A DNA stretch of 37,105 bases from REEB509 sp049314555 (GTDB lineage Bacteria > Pseudomonadota > Alphaproteobacteria > Caulobacterales > Aquidulcibacteraceae). Both the position numbers and the translations under genes were made by a program. This document shows, piece by piece, positions 1 through 9,392 of the stretch. The stretch is from contig JBMOEW010000029.1 of assembly GCA_049314555.1 (NCBI GenBank), positions 1 to 37,105 of the forward strand. Reading direction: 5' to 3'. The notes beneath the pieces were generated by a model. The model saw only the letters and a list, made by a program, of their open reading frames with translations. It was not told the origin of the DNA and did no database searches. Each line of letters begins with the position of its first letter. The stretch's first letter is position 1.

Positions 1-133
1 GGCGACGGCAAAGCCAGATACGGCGGACTCGTGGGTTGGATCGCTGCTCACCGGCGTCGTTTAAGCCACCACGGCCCATGCGCCAAGGGCGCGAATTCAG
101 CGATTTGGTGCGTTTTTCACCAGGGGCGCACCC

Positions 134-162
134 TTGACTGCCAGCAGAACCCAGCGTATCAG
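134..162 (+). promoter_or_regulatory. Candidate sigma70-type promoter of rpmH-rnpA-yidC
   Basis: A TTGACT hexamer (134-139) and a TATCAG hexamer (157-162) lie exactly 17 bases apart, 36 bases ahead of the rpmH start. This matches the housekeeping -35/-10 layout and is well placed to drive the ribosomal protein gene and the genes downstream. It rests on sequence pattern only; no start site is known. Confidence 0.5.
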
Positions 163-197
163 CGCCGGCTCGATTTGATGCCCGTAAGAGGCCCCCG

Positions 198-332
198 GTG
201 AAACGTACATTCCAACCTTCCCAGATCGTGCGCAAGCGCCGCCATGGCTTCCGCACCCGCATGGCCACTGTTGGTGGCCGCAAGGTGCTCTCGCGCCGCC
301 GTGCCAAGGGCCGCAAGCGCCTCTCCGCGTGA
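198..332 (+). CDS. rpmH: 50S ribosomal protein L34
   Basis: Encodes 44 residues starting MKRTFQPSQIVRKRRHGF and ending in a run of Arg/Lys, the standard L34 sequence and length. L34 is a small basic protein of the large ribosomal subunit. It starts with GTG, preceded by AAGAGG. Its stop codon overlaps the GTG start of rnpA (GTGA), so the two are translationally coupled, as is usual for this conserved pair. It is too short for many ORF callers but unmistakable here. Confidence 0.97.
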   Translation: MKRTFQPSQIVRKRRHGFRTRMATVGGRKVLSRRRAKGRKRLSA

Positions 333-736
333 GCCTAGGCGGGCTCCAGTCCCGCAAGGAATTCCTTTTCGTACGCCAGGGCGTGCGGGCTGGCCGCGCG
401 CAACTGGTGATTGAAGCCCGCAGACGCGCGCCCGATGGGCCAGCGCGTTTCGGCCTCACCGCCACCAAAAAGATTGGCAACGCGGTTGTCCGCAACCGGG
501 CCCGCCGTCGCCTCCGGGCTGCCGCACGGGCTCTGCTGCCAGAGCTGGGCGTCCCTGGGGTCGACTATGTGCTCATCGCCCGCAACGGCACGGCTGCATG
601 CCCCTGGACCGCTTTGCTTGACGATCTTCGAAGTGCGCTGATAAGCGTGCGCGATCTGATCGACGGCCAGGGAGCCGGCGGTGCGCGGGCACGCGGTGCG
701 CGCCCAGCCCGCCAGCCCCCTCCAAAGCCTTCCTGA
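329..736 (+). CDS. rnpA: Ribonuclease P protein component
   Basis: Protein subunit of RNase P, which works with the catalytic RNA to trim the 5' ends of precursor tRNAs. The 135-residue product has the family pattern: GLTATKKIGNAVVRNRARRRLR around residues 42-63, split by the RNR signature, then a typical 'DYVLIARNG' strand. The GTG start overlaps the rpmH stop. The last 25 or so residues are a low-complexity tail of Gly, Ala, Arg and Pro beyond the conserved fold. Order rpmH-rnpA-yidC is conserved in bacteria; the small yidD gene often found between rnpA and yidC is not seen here. Confidence 0.95.
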   Translation: MSLGGLQSRKEFLFVRQGVRAGRAQLVIEARRRAPDGPARFGLTATKKIGNAVVRNRARRRLRAAARALLPELGVPGVDYVLIARNGTAACPWTALLDDLRSALISVRDLIDGQGAGGARARGARPARQPPPKPS

Positions 737-791
737 TCGCCCGCAACACGTTACTTCTGCCACGCGCGCCGCCGCGTTCGGAAAGGCCATA

Positions 792-2624
792 ATGACCCCC
801 CAAGGCTCTGACACCAACGAACAGCGCAATATGATCATTGCGGTGGTGCTGTCCCTGGCGCTGCTGTTCTTGTACGACATGTTCGTGGGCCAGCCCGAAC
901 GCACCCGCATGGCCAAGGAACGCGCCGAGGTTCAAGCCACCGAACAGGCACCGGGCGCGCCGGCCGCTGAAGTGGCCCTTCGCCCCCGCGCTGACATGCT
1001 GGCGGAAACCCAAGGCGGCCGCGTCCCGATCGACACCGAAGCCCTCGACGGCACCTTGAACCTGGTCGGTGCCCGCTTTGATGACCTCAATCTGCGCCGC
1101 TATCGCCAAGAGCTTGAAAGTCCAGAGGAAGTCACGCTGCTCGCCCCCCGGGGCTCCGAACATGGCTTCGACGTGGTCTTTGGCTGGGAAGAACAAGACG
1201 CCCGCTTTGTTGGCGTCGGGGCGGACCTGCCCTGGACAGCCGCCCCCAACCAAACCCTCACCCCAGAAACCCCGATCACGATCTCCACCGTCACCGGCGA
1301 TGGCCTGGAAGTGACCCGCACGATCGCGATCGACCAGAACTATATGATGACGATCACCGATGTGGTTCGCAACGCCAGCGATAGCCCCCGCCAGGTTCGC
1401 CCCTACGCCACCGTGCGTCGTCAAAATCTGCCGGAAGACTTCGTCCCCAACCAGATCGTGCACCAAGGCTTCACCGGGGTTTTCGGCCCCGAACAGCGCC
1501 TTCATGAAATCGTCTACCAAAAGGCCCAGCGCCACGCCAAAGACCGCGAACGCGGCAAGGTCGGTGAAAATGAACGCCTCGAAGACCTGACCGGAACTGG
1601 CGGATGGCTAGGCCTGGGAGACCATTATTGGCTCACCGCTGTCATTCCTGACCAAACCGAAGAAATCAACGCCTGGTATGACGCCCGCCAGCGCGACACC
1701 TACATGGACTTCCGGGCCGCCTACACCGGCACCTTCCGCACCATTGCCCCTGGTGCCACCGCCGAATACACCCAGCGTTTCTACGCTGGCGCAAAACGCG
1801 TGCAATTGCTCCAAAACTATCAGGAAACCCAAGGCATTCCCGCCTTCGACAAGGCCGTGGATTGGGGCAATTTCTGGTTCCTCACCCGGCCCTTCTTTGC
1901 GCTACTGGAATGGTTCTATGGGTTTGTGAAGAACTTCGGCGTGGCCATCCTGCTCACCACGATCGTCATCAAGATGGTGCTCTTCCCGCTGGTCTATCAA
2001 AGCTACAAAGCGATGGCGAAGCTGCGCCAGGTGGCACCGCGGATGAAGGAAATCCAGGACAAGTACGCCGCCGACAAACAGCGTCAGATGCAGGAAATGC
2101 AGCGCCTGTATCAGACCGAGAAGGTGAACCCCGTGGCCGGCTGCCTGCCGATCCTGCTTCAGATCCCGGTCTTTTACGCGCTGTATAAGGTCCTCACAGT
2201 CACCATTGAAATGCGCCATGCGCCGTTCTTTGGCTGGATCAAGGATCTCTCCGCCCCCGACAGCGCCTACATCACCAATCTCTTCGGCCTGATCCCCTAT
2301 GATCCCTCAAGCGTGCCGGTTTTGAGCTTTATTCTGGCGATTGGCATCTGGCCAATTCTGTATGGCATCTCGATGTTTGCCCTGCAGGGCCTGTCGCCGC
2401 CACCGACTGACCAGATTCAAGCCCAGGTGTTCAAGTTCTTGCCGATCGTCTTCACCTTCCTGTTCGCCGGCTTCGCCGCCGGCATGGTGATCTACTGGAC
2501 GTGGTCCAACTCGCTTTCGATCCTCCAGCAGTATGTGATCATGCGCCGCCAGGGAGTTGAAACGGAATTCGACAAATTCATCGCCAAGCGCTTTGGGAGC
2601 AAGGCGGCCTCGCCTGCCAAATGA
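792..2624 (+). CDS. yidC: Membrane protein insertase YidC
   Basis: Inserts and folds inner-membrane proteins, alone or with SecYEG. The 610-residue product has a first membrane segment at residues 15-32, then a large periplasmic domain (about 60-340, with beta-rich 'DVVFGWEEQDARFVG'). The conserved insertase core starts near residue 355: a hydrophobic stretch, the cytoplasmic hairpin 'MKEIQDKYAADKQRQMQEM', the 'NPVAGCLPILLQIPVFYALY' segment and further helices up to the Lys-rich tail. The ATG at 792 was chosen because GGAAAGG lies just ahead and the product begins with the usual YidC N-terminus; the frame stays open upstream to 681. Its stop lies 13 bases before engB, so an operon is likely. 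Confidence 0.96.
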   Translation: MTPQGSDTNEQRNMIIAVVLSLALLFLYDMFVGQPERTRMAKERAEVQATEQAPGAPAAEVALRPRADMLAETQGGRVPIDTEALDGTLNLVGARFDDLNLRRYRQELESPEEVTLLAPRGSEHGFDVVFGWEEQDARFVGVGADLPWTAAPNQTLTPETPITISTVTGDGLEVTRTIAIDQNYMMTITDVVRNASDSPRQVRPYATVRRQNLPEDFVPNQIVHQGFTGVFGPEQRLHEIVYQKAQRHAKDRERGKVGENERLEDLTGTGGWLGLGDHYWLTAVIPDQTEEINAWYDARQRDTYMDFRAAYTGTFRTIAPGATAEYTQRFYAGAKRVQLLQNYQETQGIPAFDKAVDWGNFWFLTRPFFALLEWFYGFVKNFGVAILLTTIVIKMVLFPLVYQSYKAMAKLRQVAPRMKEIQDKYAADKQRQMQEMQRLYQTEKVNPVAGCLPILLQIPVFYALYKVLTVTIEMRHAPFFGWIKDLSAPDSAYITNLFGLIPYDPSSVPVLSFILAIGIWPILYGISMFALQGLSPPPTDQIQAQVFKFLPIVFTFLFAGFAAGMVIYWTWSNSLSILQQYVIMRRQGVETEFDKFIAKRFGSKAASPAK

Positions 2625-2637
2625 GCGGGCACCGATC

Positions 2638-3315
2638 ATGACCATCGACGCGCAAGCCGCGGAATACGAAGCCAGGATCGAAAAGGGCAGGCTCCTGTTT
2701 GCGGGGCCCATCGTCTTTGAACTGGGCGTCGCCGCCATGGACGGCCTGCCAGAGGTGAGGGCACCGGAGCTGGCCTTCGCCGGCCGCTCAAATGTCGGCA
2801 AATCCAGCCTGATCAACGCCATCACCGGGCGCAAGGCTTTGGCACGCGCGTCTGGCGAGCCCGGCCGCACCCGGGAGCTGAACTTCTTCGACGTCGGCGG
2901 CCGCTGCCGTATCGTAGACCTGCCAGGCTATGGCTATGCCAAGGCCGCCAAGGAAGACATCTCCCGCTGGACCGGCCTGATGCGCGACTATCTGCGCGGA
3001 CGTCCCGGCCTGGCGCGGGTGTTTCTGCTGGTCGATAGCCGCCATGGCATCAAAGACACCGACACCCTCGTGATGGCCGCCCTGGATCAAGCCGCAGTGG
3101 TCTACCAAGTGGTCTTGACCAAAGCCGACAAGATCAAGCCGACCGAACAGGCCAAGGTCCACGCGGCCACCCAAACCCTGCTCGTCAAACGCCCCGCGGC
3201 CCACCCGCGCGTGCTCTTGGTCAGCGCCTACGGCGGCCAAGGCATCGAAGACATGCGCGCTGAAATGGCAGACCTCGCATGGTCGGACAGCGATTCATCA
3301 AAAACGCAACGTTAA
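2638..3315 (+). CDS. engB: Ribosome biogenesis GTP-binding protein EngB (YihA/YsxC)
   Basis: GTPase needed for assembly of the 50S subunit. The 225-residue protein carries the G1 P-loop GRSNVGKSS near residues 47-55, a G2/G3 region with 'PGRTRELNFF' and 'DLPGYGYA', and a G4 motif 'TKADK' with G5 'SAYGG'. All are typical of the TrmE-Era-EngA-EngB family. It begins 13 bases after the yidC stop. In many alphaproteobacteria argB follows engB; here the next gene is an outer-membrane protein, so argB has moved or lies elsewhere. Confidence 0.95.
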   Translation: MTIDAQAAEYEARIEKGRLLFAGPIVFELGVAAMDGLPEVRAPELAFAGRSNVGKSSLINAITGRKALARASGEPGRTRELNFFDVGGRCRIVDLPGYGYAKAAKEDISRWTGLMRDYLRGRPGLARVFLLVDSRHGIKDTDTLVMAALDQAAVVYQVVLTKADKIKPTEQAKVHAATQTLLVKRPAAHPRVLLVSAYGGQGIEDMRAEMADLAWSDSDSSKTQR

Positions 3316-3360
3316 CTTTGCGCCGCTAAGACCAGTCCTCATCCCATGGAGGACACTGGT

Positions 3361-4080
3361 ATGTGGCGTCGCACACTCGGATTGGCAGTCATTGCGGCCG
3401 CAGCACCCAGCGCCGCGCACGCTGAAGGCGGCTTGCGCGGCTTCCTGCCAGAGGGCTCCTACTATGTGCGCGCCGAACTTGGCGCGTCCCTGGAAAGCGA
3501 CATTGAAAACGAGCTGCGCGGCAGCCTCAACAGCGAAACCGATGTGCGCGTGCCAGAGGGCATTGTCGGGGCGGTTGGGCTGGGCTGGGCAGCCCCAAAC
3601 TCCGGCCTGCGCGTTGAAGCGCTGCTGGAGTATGGCGAAGCCGAAGAAGATGGCCTGGTGTTTGACGTCGCAAGCGCAAGCAACGTGCCCTTCACCAGAA
3701 CCTACCGCCTGGGCGGCGGCTGGATTATGGCCCACTACGACTTCCTTTATACTGAGCGGGTCCAACCCAGTATCGGCTTTGGCCTTGGCGCTGTGTGGGC
3801 TGACACCGAAGTGGAAAGCAGGCCCAGCGTTAACGCGGCAAGCCTTGCAAACCTCGCCGATTCGGACGTGACCTTAGGCCTGCGCGCCTCGCTGGGCTTG
3901 GCCTACGTGCTCACTGACCGCTGGGTCGCTGAAGTGGGGTATCGCTACATCTTTGCCCCGGATTTGGAATCGACCTTCCGCCTTCCAACAACCGGCCAGC
4001 TGGTGACCTCCGAAGACGATATCCAAAGCCACGCCGTCACGGTCGGCATGCGCTACGCCCTTGGCAGCATCGATCACTAA
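3361..4080 (+). CDS. Outer-membrane beta-barrel protein (opacity/OmpA-barrel-like)
   Basis: A 239-residue secreted protein. Residues 1-21 form a signal peptide (MWRRTLGLAVIAAAAPSAAHA). The rest alternates polar and hydrophobic residues in short strands, with 'YYVRAELGAS', 'VGLGWAAPNSGLRVEALLEYG' split by turns, 'PSIGFGLGAVWAD' and 'WVAEVGYRYIFAPD', and it ends 'SHAVTVGMRYALG', a C-terminal barrel signature. An in-frame ATG at 3346 exists, but GGAGGA (3350-3355) sits right ahead of 3361 and that start gives a clean signal peptide. Likely an 8-stranded porin-like barrel; its specific job cannot be told. Confidence 0.8.
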   Translation: MWRRTLGLAVIAAAAPSAAHAEGGLRGFLPEGSYYVRAELGASLESDIENELRGSLNSETDVRVPEGIVGAVGLGWAAPNSGLRVEALLEYGEAEEDGLVFDVASASNVPFTRTYRLGGGWIMAHYDFLYTERVQPSIGFGLGAVWADTEVESRPSVNAASLANLADSDVTLGLRASLGLAYVLTDRWVAEVGYRYIFAPDLESTFRLPTTGQLVTSEDDIQSHAVTVGMRYALGSIDH

Positions 4081-4125
4081 AAGCGTTCAGCTTGACCTTC
4101 GCCACAAGCAAGATAAGCCCTCCGC

Positions 4126-4968
<843 letters not shown>

Positions 4969-4980
<12 letters not shown>

Positions 4981-6240
4981 AACGGTGGACCGGCGCACGA
5001 ACGCCACCGCTCCGCCGTAGGTTAGCTTGCGCCACACCCATTCCAGCGGCCCGTAGTGGAACTTGGACAGCCACAGCGGGCTCCAAATCAGCTGCAAAAC
5101 CCAAATCGTCACCACAATGGCGATCAGCTCCACCCGCGTCGCTTCGCCAAACAAACCAAGGCCGCGCGCCCCAAAGAACAGGCCGGTCATGATCAACGAC
5201 TGCGCGATGTAGTTGGAAAATGCCATTCGCCCCGCGGCAGACAGCGCATGCCCGATGAACCCCATCGCCCCCCGCCGCAGCAACAAAACCACCACGCCGA
5301 TGTAGCCGAGCGTAACCAGCGGCGAGAGCACAAAATTGGCGATCTGATAAAGCCCCGCGCCCTCTGGGAAAGGGAAACCCTGCGCAATTTGCACAAGCGC
5401 CTGGCCCCCGATCACCAAAAGCGAGAAAGCCCCAAGCGCAATCCAGGTCCAATAGGTGCTGGCCCGGCCCTGCCCCTGCAGCAAGCCCATCTTGAACAAG
5501 GCAATCCCAATCAGCATCAGGCCGGCGGTGCGCCAAAATATGAAAACAAGGAAGCTGCCCGTGAAGAAGTCCATCCAGGTGTGAAAATTCCCCCAGAACA
5601 CATCAAGCAAACCGCCGCGCATCTGCGCAGATAGTTCCATCAGCGTGGCCCGTTCCGGGCTCCAAAACGCTGTGCCGATGGCTGCCATTTCATCCGGGCT
5701 CATCGCATTTTCGGGGACAAAGGCCAATAGGGCCAAAGCCAGGGTGGCAAACTCCCCAATCACAAACAACGACACCCCGACCCGGATCAATGTGCTCACC
5801 CGCCAAGACCGGCACAGCAGCACCACAAACCCGCACAGCGCATAGCTCAGCAGAATATCGCCGTACCAGATCAGCGCCCCATGGATCAGGCCAAACACCG
5901 TCAGCCAGATCAGCCGCCGCCGCAGCGTGGCCCCCTTCTGAGCGTCGCTGCGTTCGCCCCCTATCAGAAACAGGCTGGCCCCAAACAACAGCGTGAACAG
6001 CGTGATGAACTTCATCTCGAAGAACACGTGCGTCACGAACCAGCCGGTCACTTCGCCCCCCTCGAAGGGATAGGGGCCGTTGAGCGGGTTTTGATACGCT
6101 TGCCAGGGCCAGGCAAAGGCCACCGCATTGACCATCAAGATCCCAAGCACCCCAAGCCCGCGCAACACATCCAGGCTGGCGATCCGTTCCGCTGGCGGTC
6201 TTGGTGGTGTAGGGGCCGGCGTCGAAGAGGGCGTGCTCAT
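4969..6240 (-). CDS. DUF418 family membrane protein
   Basis: A 423-residue polytopic membrane protein. After a Pro/Thr-rich N-terminus it has 'RIASLDVLRGLGVLGILMVN', the DUF418/heparan acyltransferase-like opening block, then about ten hydrophobic segments. 'LFTLLFGASLFLIGG' and 'LRRRLIWLTVFGLIHGALIW' are hallmark DUF418 sequences, and the C-terminus has 'GRMAFSNYIAQSLIMTGLFF' followed by 'WLSKFHYGPLEWVWRKLTYG', the typical end of the family. Function is unknown; transport or acyl transfer has been suggested for relatives. It converges on dapD, overlapping by 12 bases, and is split from the small secreted protein upstream by a terminator. Confidence 0.9.
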
Positions 6241-6260
6241 CTGGGCCTCATGGGAGCCAT

Positions 6261-6293
6261 AAAAACGGCCGAGCGGAACAATCCGCCCGGCCG
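6261..6293 (-). terminator. Rho-independent terminator after the small secreted protein gene
   Basis: A 12-bp GC-rich stem (6266-6277 with 6282-6293, one G-U pair in the RNA) with a 4-base loop is followed on the minus strand by five U residues (6261-6265). It lies 20 bases past the stop of the 6313-6663 gene and 21 bases ahead of the DUF418 start, so it separates these two same-strand genes. Confidence 0.8.
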
Positions 6294-6312
6294 CTTCTGC
6301 TTTAAAGCCGAA

Positions 6313-6663
6313 TCAGCGTCCAGCAATGATCGAAACGGTGATGGTCTGGCCGTCGTCGTTCTGCAAGGTCCAGGTGTCGCCCACACCTTTGCCGCTCACG
6401 ACCGGCGCGCATTGCTGCGCTGATCCATCCGATGGCGTCACGCAAAGACGCTCGGCCGATTGCGTCCAGGTGCCTGTCGCGCTCGCGCCGTTTGGCAGCG
6501 CCATCGCGTAGCTGCCGTCGGCATTGAAGTGCCAACGCACGGTTGCGCCATCCGGACCGGTGGTGGTCAGCGTATTGCCAAACGAGTTGGTGATGGTGTC
6601 AGCGGCGGCCACCGCGCCAAACAAAGCCGCCCCAGCCAGAACTGCAGCAAGAATCTTCTTCAT
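6313..6663 (-). CDS. Small secreted protein of unknown function
   Basis: A 116-residue protein with a clear signal peptide (MKKILAAVLAGAALFGAVAA, cut near residue 20). The mature part, about 95 residues, looks all-beta, with 'DGATVRWHFNADGSYAM', 'GTWTQSAERLCVTPSDGSAQ' and 'DTWTLQNDDGQTITVSI'. This pattern resembles small periplasmic proteins in which a conserved Trp and two Cys (here in 'LCV' and 'QCAP') stabilise a beta fold. A good ribosome site (AGGGAG) precedes the ATG. It is transcribed alone, with a strong terminator behind it, and diverges from dapE. No function can be assigned. Confidence 0.75.
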   Translation of the reverse strand: MKKILAAVLAGAALFGAVAAADTITNSFGNTLTTTGPDGATVRWHFNADGSYAMALPNGASATGTWTQSAERLCVTPSDGSAQQCAPVVSGKGVGDTWTLQNDDGQTITVSIIAGR

Positions 6664-6817
6664 CGCAAAGTCTCCCTAAGTGAGCGGCCGTTCTTTTGCG
6701 TGGCCGCACCGTTTCGCGGAAGCTCTGCGCCCCGCCAACGGGTAAATGCGATCCGGCGTGCGCTTGGGCAAGCCCCTAAATGCGGCAAGCTGGCTGGCAA
6801 GTGCACACGGTTCGGCT

Positions 6818-7999
6818 ATGTCCATTTCCATGGACACCACCTCACCCGCTCCACCGCAAGATCCCTTACCCCTCGCCCAAGCCCTGATCCGCTGTCCCAG
6901 CGTCACCCCCACAGATGCAGGCGCATTGGACGTTCTGGGAAATGCGCTCGCGCGCCTGGGCTTCAGCCTGCATCGCCAACGTTTTGAAGAGGTTGAAAAT
7001 CTCTACGCCGTCCTGCGTACCGGGCAGGGTCCTAACCTTTGCTTTGCGGGTCATACCGATGTCGTACCGGTTGGCGATGCCGCTGGCTGGTCACACGACC
7101 CGTTTGGCGCAGACGTGTCCGATGGCATGCTGTGGGGGCGGGGTGCGGCAGACATGAAAGCAGCCATTGCCGCCATGGTGAGCGGCGTCGAAACCCATCT
7201 GCTCGCCCATGGCCCGCCCGCCGGCGCGATCAGCTTTCTGATCACGGCTGATGAGGAAGGCCCAGCCCTACATGGCACCAAGCGCATGCTCGGCTGGTTG
7301 AAAGAGCGCGGCGAAACCATCGACCACTGCCTCGTGGGCGAACCCACAAGCTCCGACCGCTTCGGCGATACGGTAAAAAACGGTCGCCGCGGCAGCCTCA
7401 ACGCCGTGATCACCGTTTCCGGCAAACAAGGTCATGTGGCGTATCCCGAAAAGTCGGCCAATCCGGTGCCCGCGCTCTTGGCCCTCTGTCAGGCGCTGCT
7501 CGCCCGAAAACTGGACGACGGGGCCCAAGGCTTCACCCCCTCCAATCTCGAAGTCACGACGCTAGATGTCGCCAACGTCGCGCACAACGTGATCCCCGCC
7601 AAAGCGGAAGCGAAGTTCAACATCCGCTTCAACACCGCCCACACAGGTGAAGCCCTTCTGGCCTGGATCGAAGACACCCGCGCCGCCACACAGGCCCGCT
7701 TCCCGGGCTGCACCCTAACCATCCGCCCGGTGGTAGGCGCCTACCCGTTCTACACAACGCCCTGCAGCTTCATTGACGTGATCGTCCGGGGCGTAGAAGC
7801 CACCACCGGCCTTAAACCCGAACTCTCCACCACCGGCGGCACCTCCGACGCGCGATTCATCAAGGACATCTGCCCCGTGGCGGAGTTCGGCCTCCTGAAC
7901 GAAACCGCCCACAAGGTGGACGAACACGTGGCCGTTGCCGACGTGCGCACCCTGGCCAAGGTGTATGCAGCCGTCATCGGCGGGTACTTTGCTGCGTGA
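6818..7999 (+). CDS. dapE: Succinyl-diaminopimelate desuccinylase
   Basis: Zinc peptidase-family (M20) enzyme that removes succinate from N-succinyl-LL-diaminopimelate to give LL-diaminopimelate for lysine and peptidoglycan. Motifs seen: 'CFAGHTDVVPVGD' (metal His, near residue 78), 'LWGRGAADMK' (bridging Asp), 'ITADEEGPA' (catalytic and metal Glu pair), 'VGEPTSSDRFGDTVKNGRRG', 'STTGGTSDARF' and a C-terminal 'NETAHKVDEHV' with the last metal His. From ATG 6818 the product is 393 residues; ATG 6830 is an equally possible start, since neither has a strong ribosome site. The frame stays open further upstream (to 6746) but that extension is not conserved-looking. Confidence 0.95.
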   Translation: MSISMDTTSPAPPQDPLPLAQALIRCPSVTPTDAGALDVLGNALARLGFSLHRQRFEEVENLYAVLRTGQGPNLCFAGHTDVVPVGDAAGWSHDPFGADVSDGMLWGRGAADMKAAIAAMVSGVETHLLAHGPPAGAISFLITADEEGPALHGTKRMLGWLKERGETIDHCLVGEPTSSDRFGDTVKNGRRGSLNAVITVSGKQGHVAYPEKSANPVPALLALCQALLARKLDDGAQGFTPSNLEVTTLDVANVAHNVIPAKAEAKFNIRFNTAHTGEALLAWIEDTRAATQARFPGCTLTIRPVVGAYPFYTTPCSFIDVIVRGVEATTGLKPELSTTGGTSDARFIKDICPVAEFGLLNETAHKVDEHVAVADVRTLAKVYAAVIGGYFAA

Positions 8000-8088
8000 T
8001 CAAAACGAAGTGTTCGCCAAATCGCCGCACGATCTAGCCTCAAAGGTAAATCGTGGTTAACCTTTCCCCGCGTCCTTGGGGAGCACTA

Positions 8089-9252
8089 ATGGCTGACGTC
8101 TTCGTCTCTTACGCTGAAGCAACGCGCGACCGCGTCGAACCAATCGTGCGCGCTCTGGAAGCCAGCCATCTATCCGTGTGGTGGGACCAGCAATTGCGCT
8201 TGGACGAAGCCTATGGCGAAGCGATCAACCGCGAGCTGGATGGCGCAAGCTGCGTGCTGGTGGCGTGGAACACGCAGTCCGCGTCACAGGCAACTACCAA
8301 GGCCGAAGCCGCCCGCGGCCGTGAACGCGGCAAGCTCATTCAAGTCGTCCTGGATGAAACCTCCCCGCCAAAACCCTTTGACGCGATACCGTCGATCGAT
8401 TTCACGGCCTGGCGGGGCGATCCCAACGCCGAGGCGCTCAAAAAAGTGTTGCTGGCCGCGGCCAGCGTCCAAAACAGCAGCTCCGATGCGGGCATCCACG
8501 TTGCGCCCTTGATCCGCGATCTGGGCCTTGCCACCGATTGGAACGCCGGCGGCAATGAGTTCACCGCGGCCCTGGAACACGCGCGCGCCGTCATCGAATG
8601 GGCGTTCCACGACTCAGACTTTGCAAAAGAGTGGCGCACCAATGGCTTTGGCCTTAGCCAGTTCCAAAAGGCGTGCGAGGTCCGGGATATTGCCTATGTC
8701 GACCTTGGCTTCGACGGGGCCGCGCAATTTGCGCGCTATGTGTGCACCGGCACGCCGTGGCGGGTCTTAAGGTCCTCGGACGGTCATTTGGCCATCCAAC
8801 ATCTGCGCCGCGCCACTGACCCGAGCGAGCCGCCCCTGTCCTTGCACTCGCAAGAGTATTACCGCGTCATCCTTTACCGTCGCCCGAAGCGAATTCACCC
8901 GGTCCCAGAGGCCGAAATGGAAGCAATCCTGAACGTGCTGAAGGGGATTGTCGGCCCCTGGGGTGGCAACAGACTGCAGACCGAACTCGTCGACCGCTCA
9001 TCGGCAACCTTGAACCCGATCAGCGTCCGCAACACGCTATGGACGCTCCGCAACTGTGACTTGATCCAGTTCCACTCCCATTCAGGCGGCATCGACGCCG
9101 GCCAATATACGATCCCCAATGACTTGAGCCCAGCAGCCACGCTCCAACAGCTGCGCCAGATCGCAAAACTGAAAGTCGAGCTGTCCATCGGTGCCTGCGC
9201 CCCCGACGTGCTCCACAAGACGCTGGAGCGCGGGGCCCTTTCGCCGGTTTAG
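8089..9252 (+). CDS. TIR-domain protein with unassigned C-terminal region
   Basis: A 387-residue, apparently soluble protein. Residues 2-90 are a TIR domain: 'ADVFVSYAEATRDRV', 'LSVWWDQQLRLDEAYGEAIN', 'SCVLVAWNTQSAS' and 'KAEAARGRERGKLIQVVLDE'. Glu73 falls where bacterial TIR NADases have their catalytic Glu, though the Trp usually three or four residues earlier is Thr here. Residues 110-235 match nothing I know. Residues 240-345 ('YYRVILYRRPKRIHPVPEAE', 'SVRNTLWTLRNCDLIQF') look like a helical plus winged-helix-like fold. ATG 8089 has GGGGAG ahead of it; GTG 8053 is the alternative. It stands alone between dapE and trcR. Bacterial TIR proteins often serve in phage defence by NAD+ cleavage; that role here is inference. 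Confidence 0.82.
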   Translation: MADVFVSYAEATRDRVEPIVRALEASHLSVWWDQQLRLDEAYGEAINRELDGASCVLVAWNTQSASQATTKAEAARGRERGKLIQVVLDETSPPKPFDAIPSIDFTAWRGDPNAEALKKVLLAAASVQNSSSDAGIHVAPLIRDLGLATDWNAGGNEFTAALEHARAVIEWAFHDSDFAKEWRTNGFGLSQFQKACEVRDIAYVDLGFDGAAQFARYVCTGTPWRVLRSSDGHLAIQHLRRATDPSEPPLSLHSQEYYRVILYRRPKRIHPVPEAEMEAILNVLKGIVGPWGGNRLQTELVDRSSATLNPISVRNTLWTLRNCDLIQFHSHSGGIDAGQYTIPNDLSPAATLQQLRQIAKLKVELSIGACAPDVLHKTLERGALSPV

Positions 9253-9392
9253 CCCCCTTCACAAAGCCCCCCGCTTCGCCCTATACACACAACAAGGTTG
9301 ATACGCCGTCGCGTGTCCCCCGTTGATCCGCCCTTGGGCTCCCAGCCTGGCGACCAGCGCCGGGCCACGCGGCTTGTCTGCAAGGAGCCCCC

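Noticed and set aside
1..64. Open frames at the left edge, either a plus-strand gene end (TAA at 62-64) or a minus-strand gene start (GTG near 51)
   Set aside because: Only about 17-20 codons are visible in either reading and neither resembles a known protein.
573..1535. 320-residue minus-strand open frame
   Set aside because: It lies antisense to yidC and its composition is that of a shadow frame in GC-rich DNA.
6684..6707. GCGGCC / GGCCGC inverted repeat in the leader of the small secreted protein gene
   Set aside because: Six-base GC arms with a 12-base loop are common by chance in GC-rich DNA.
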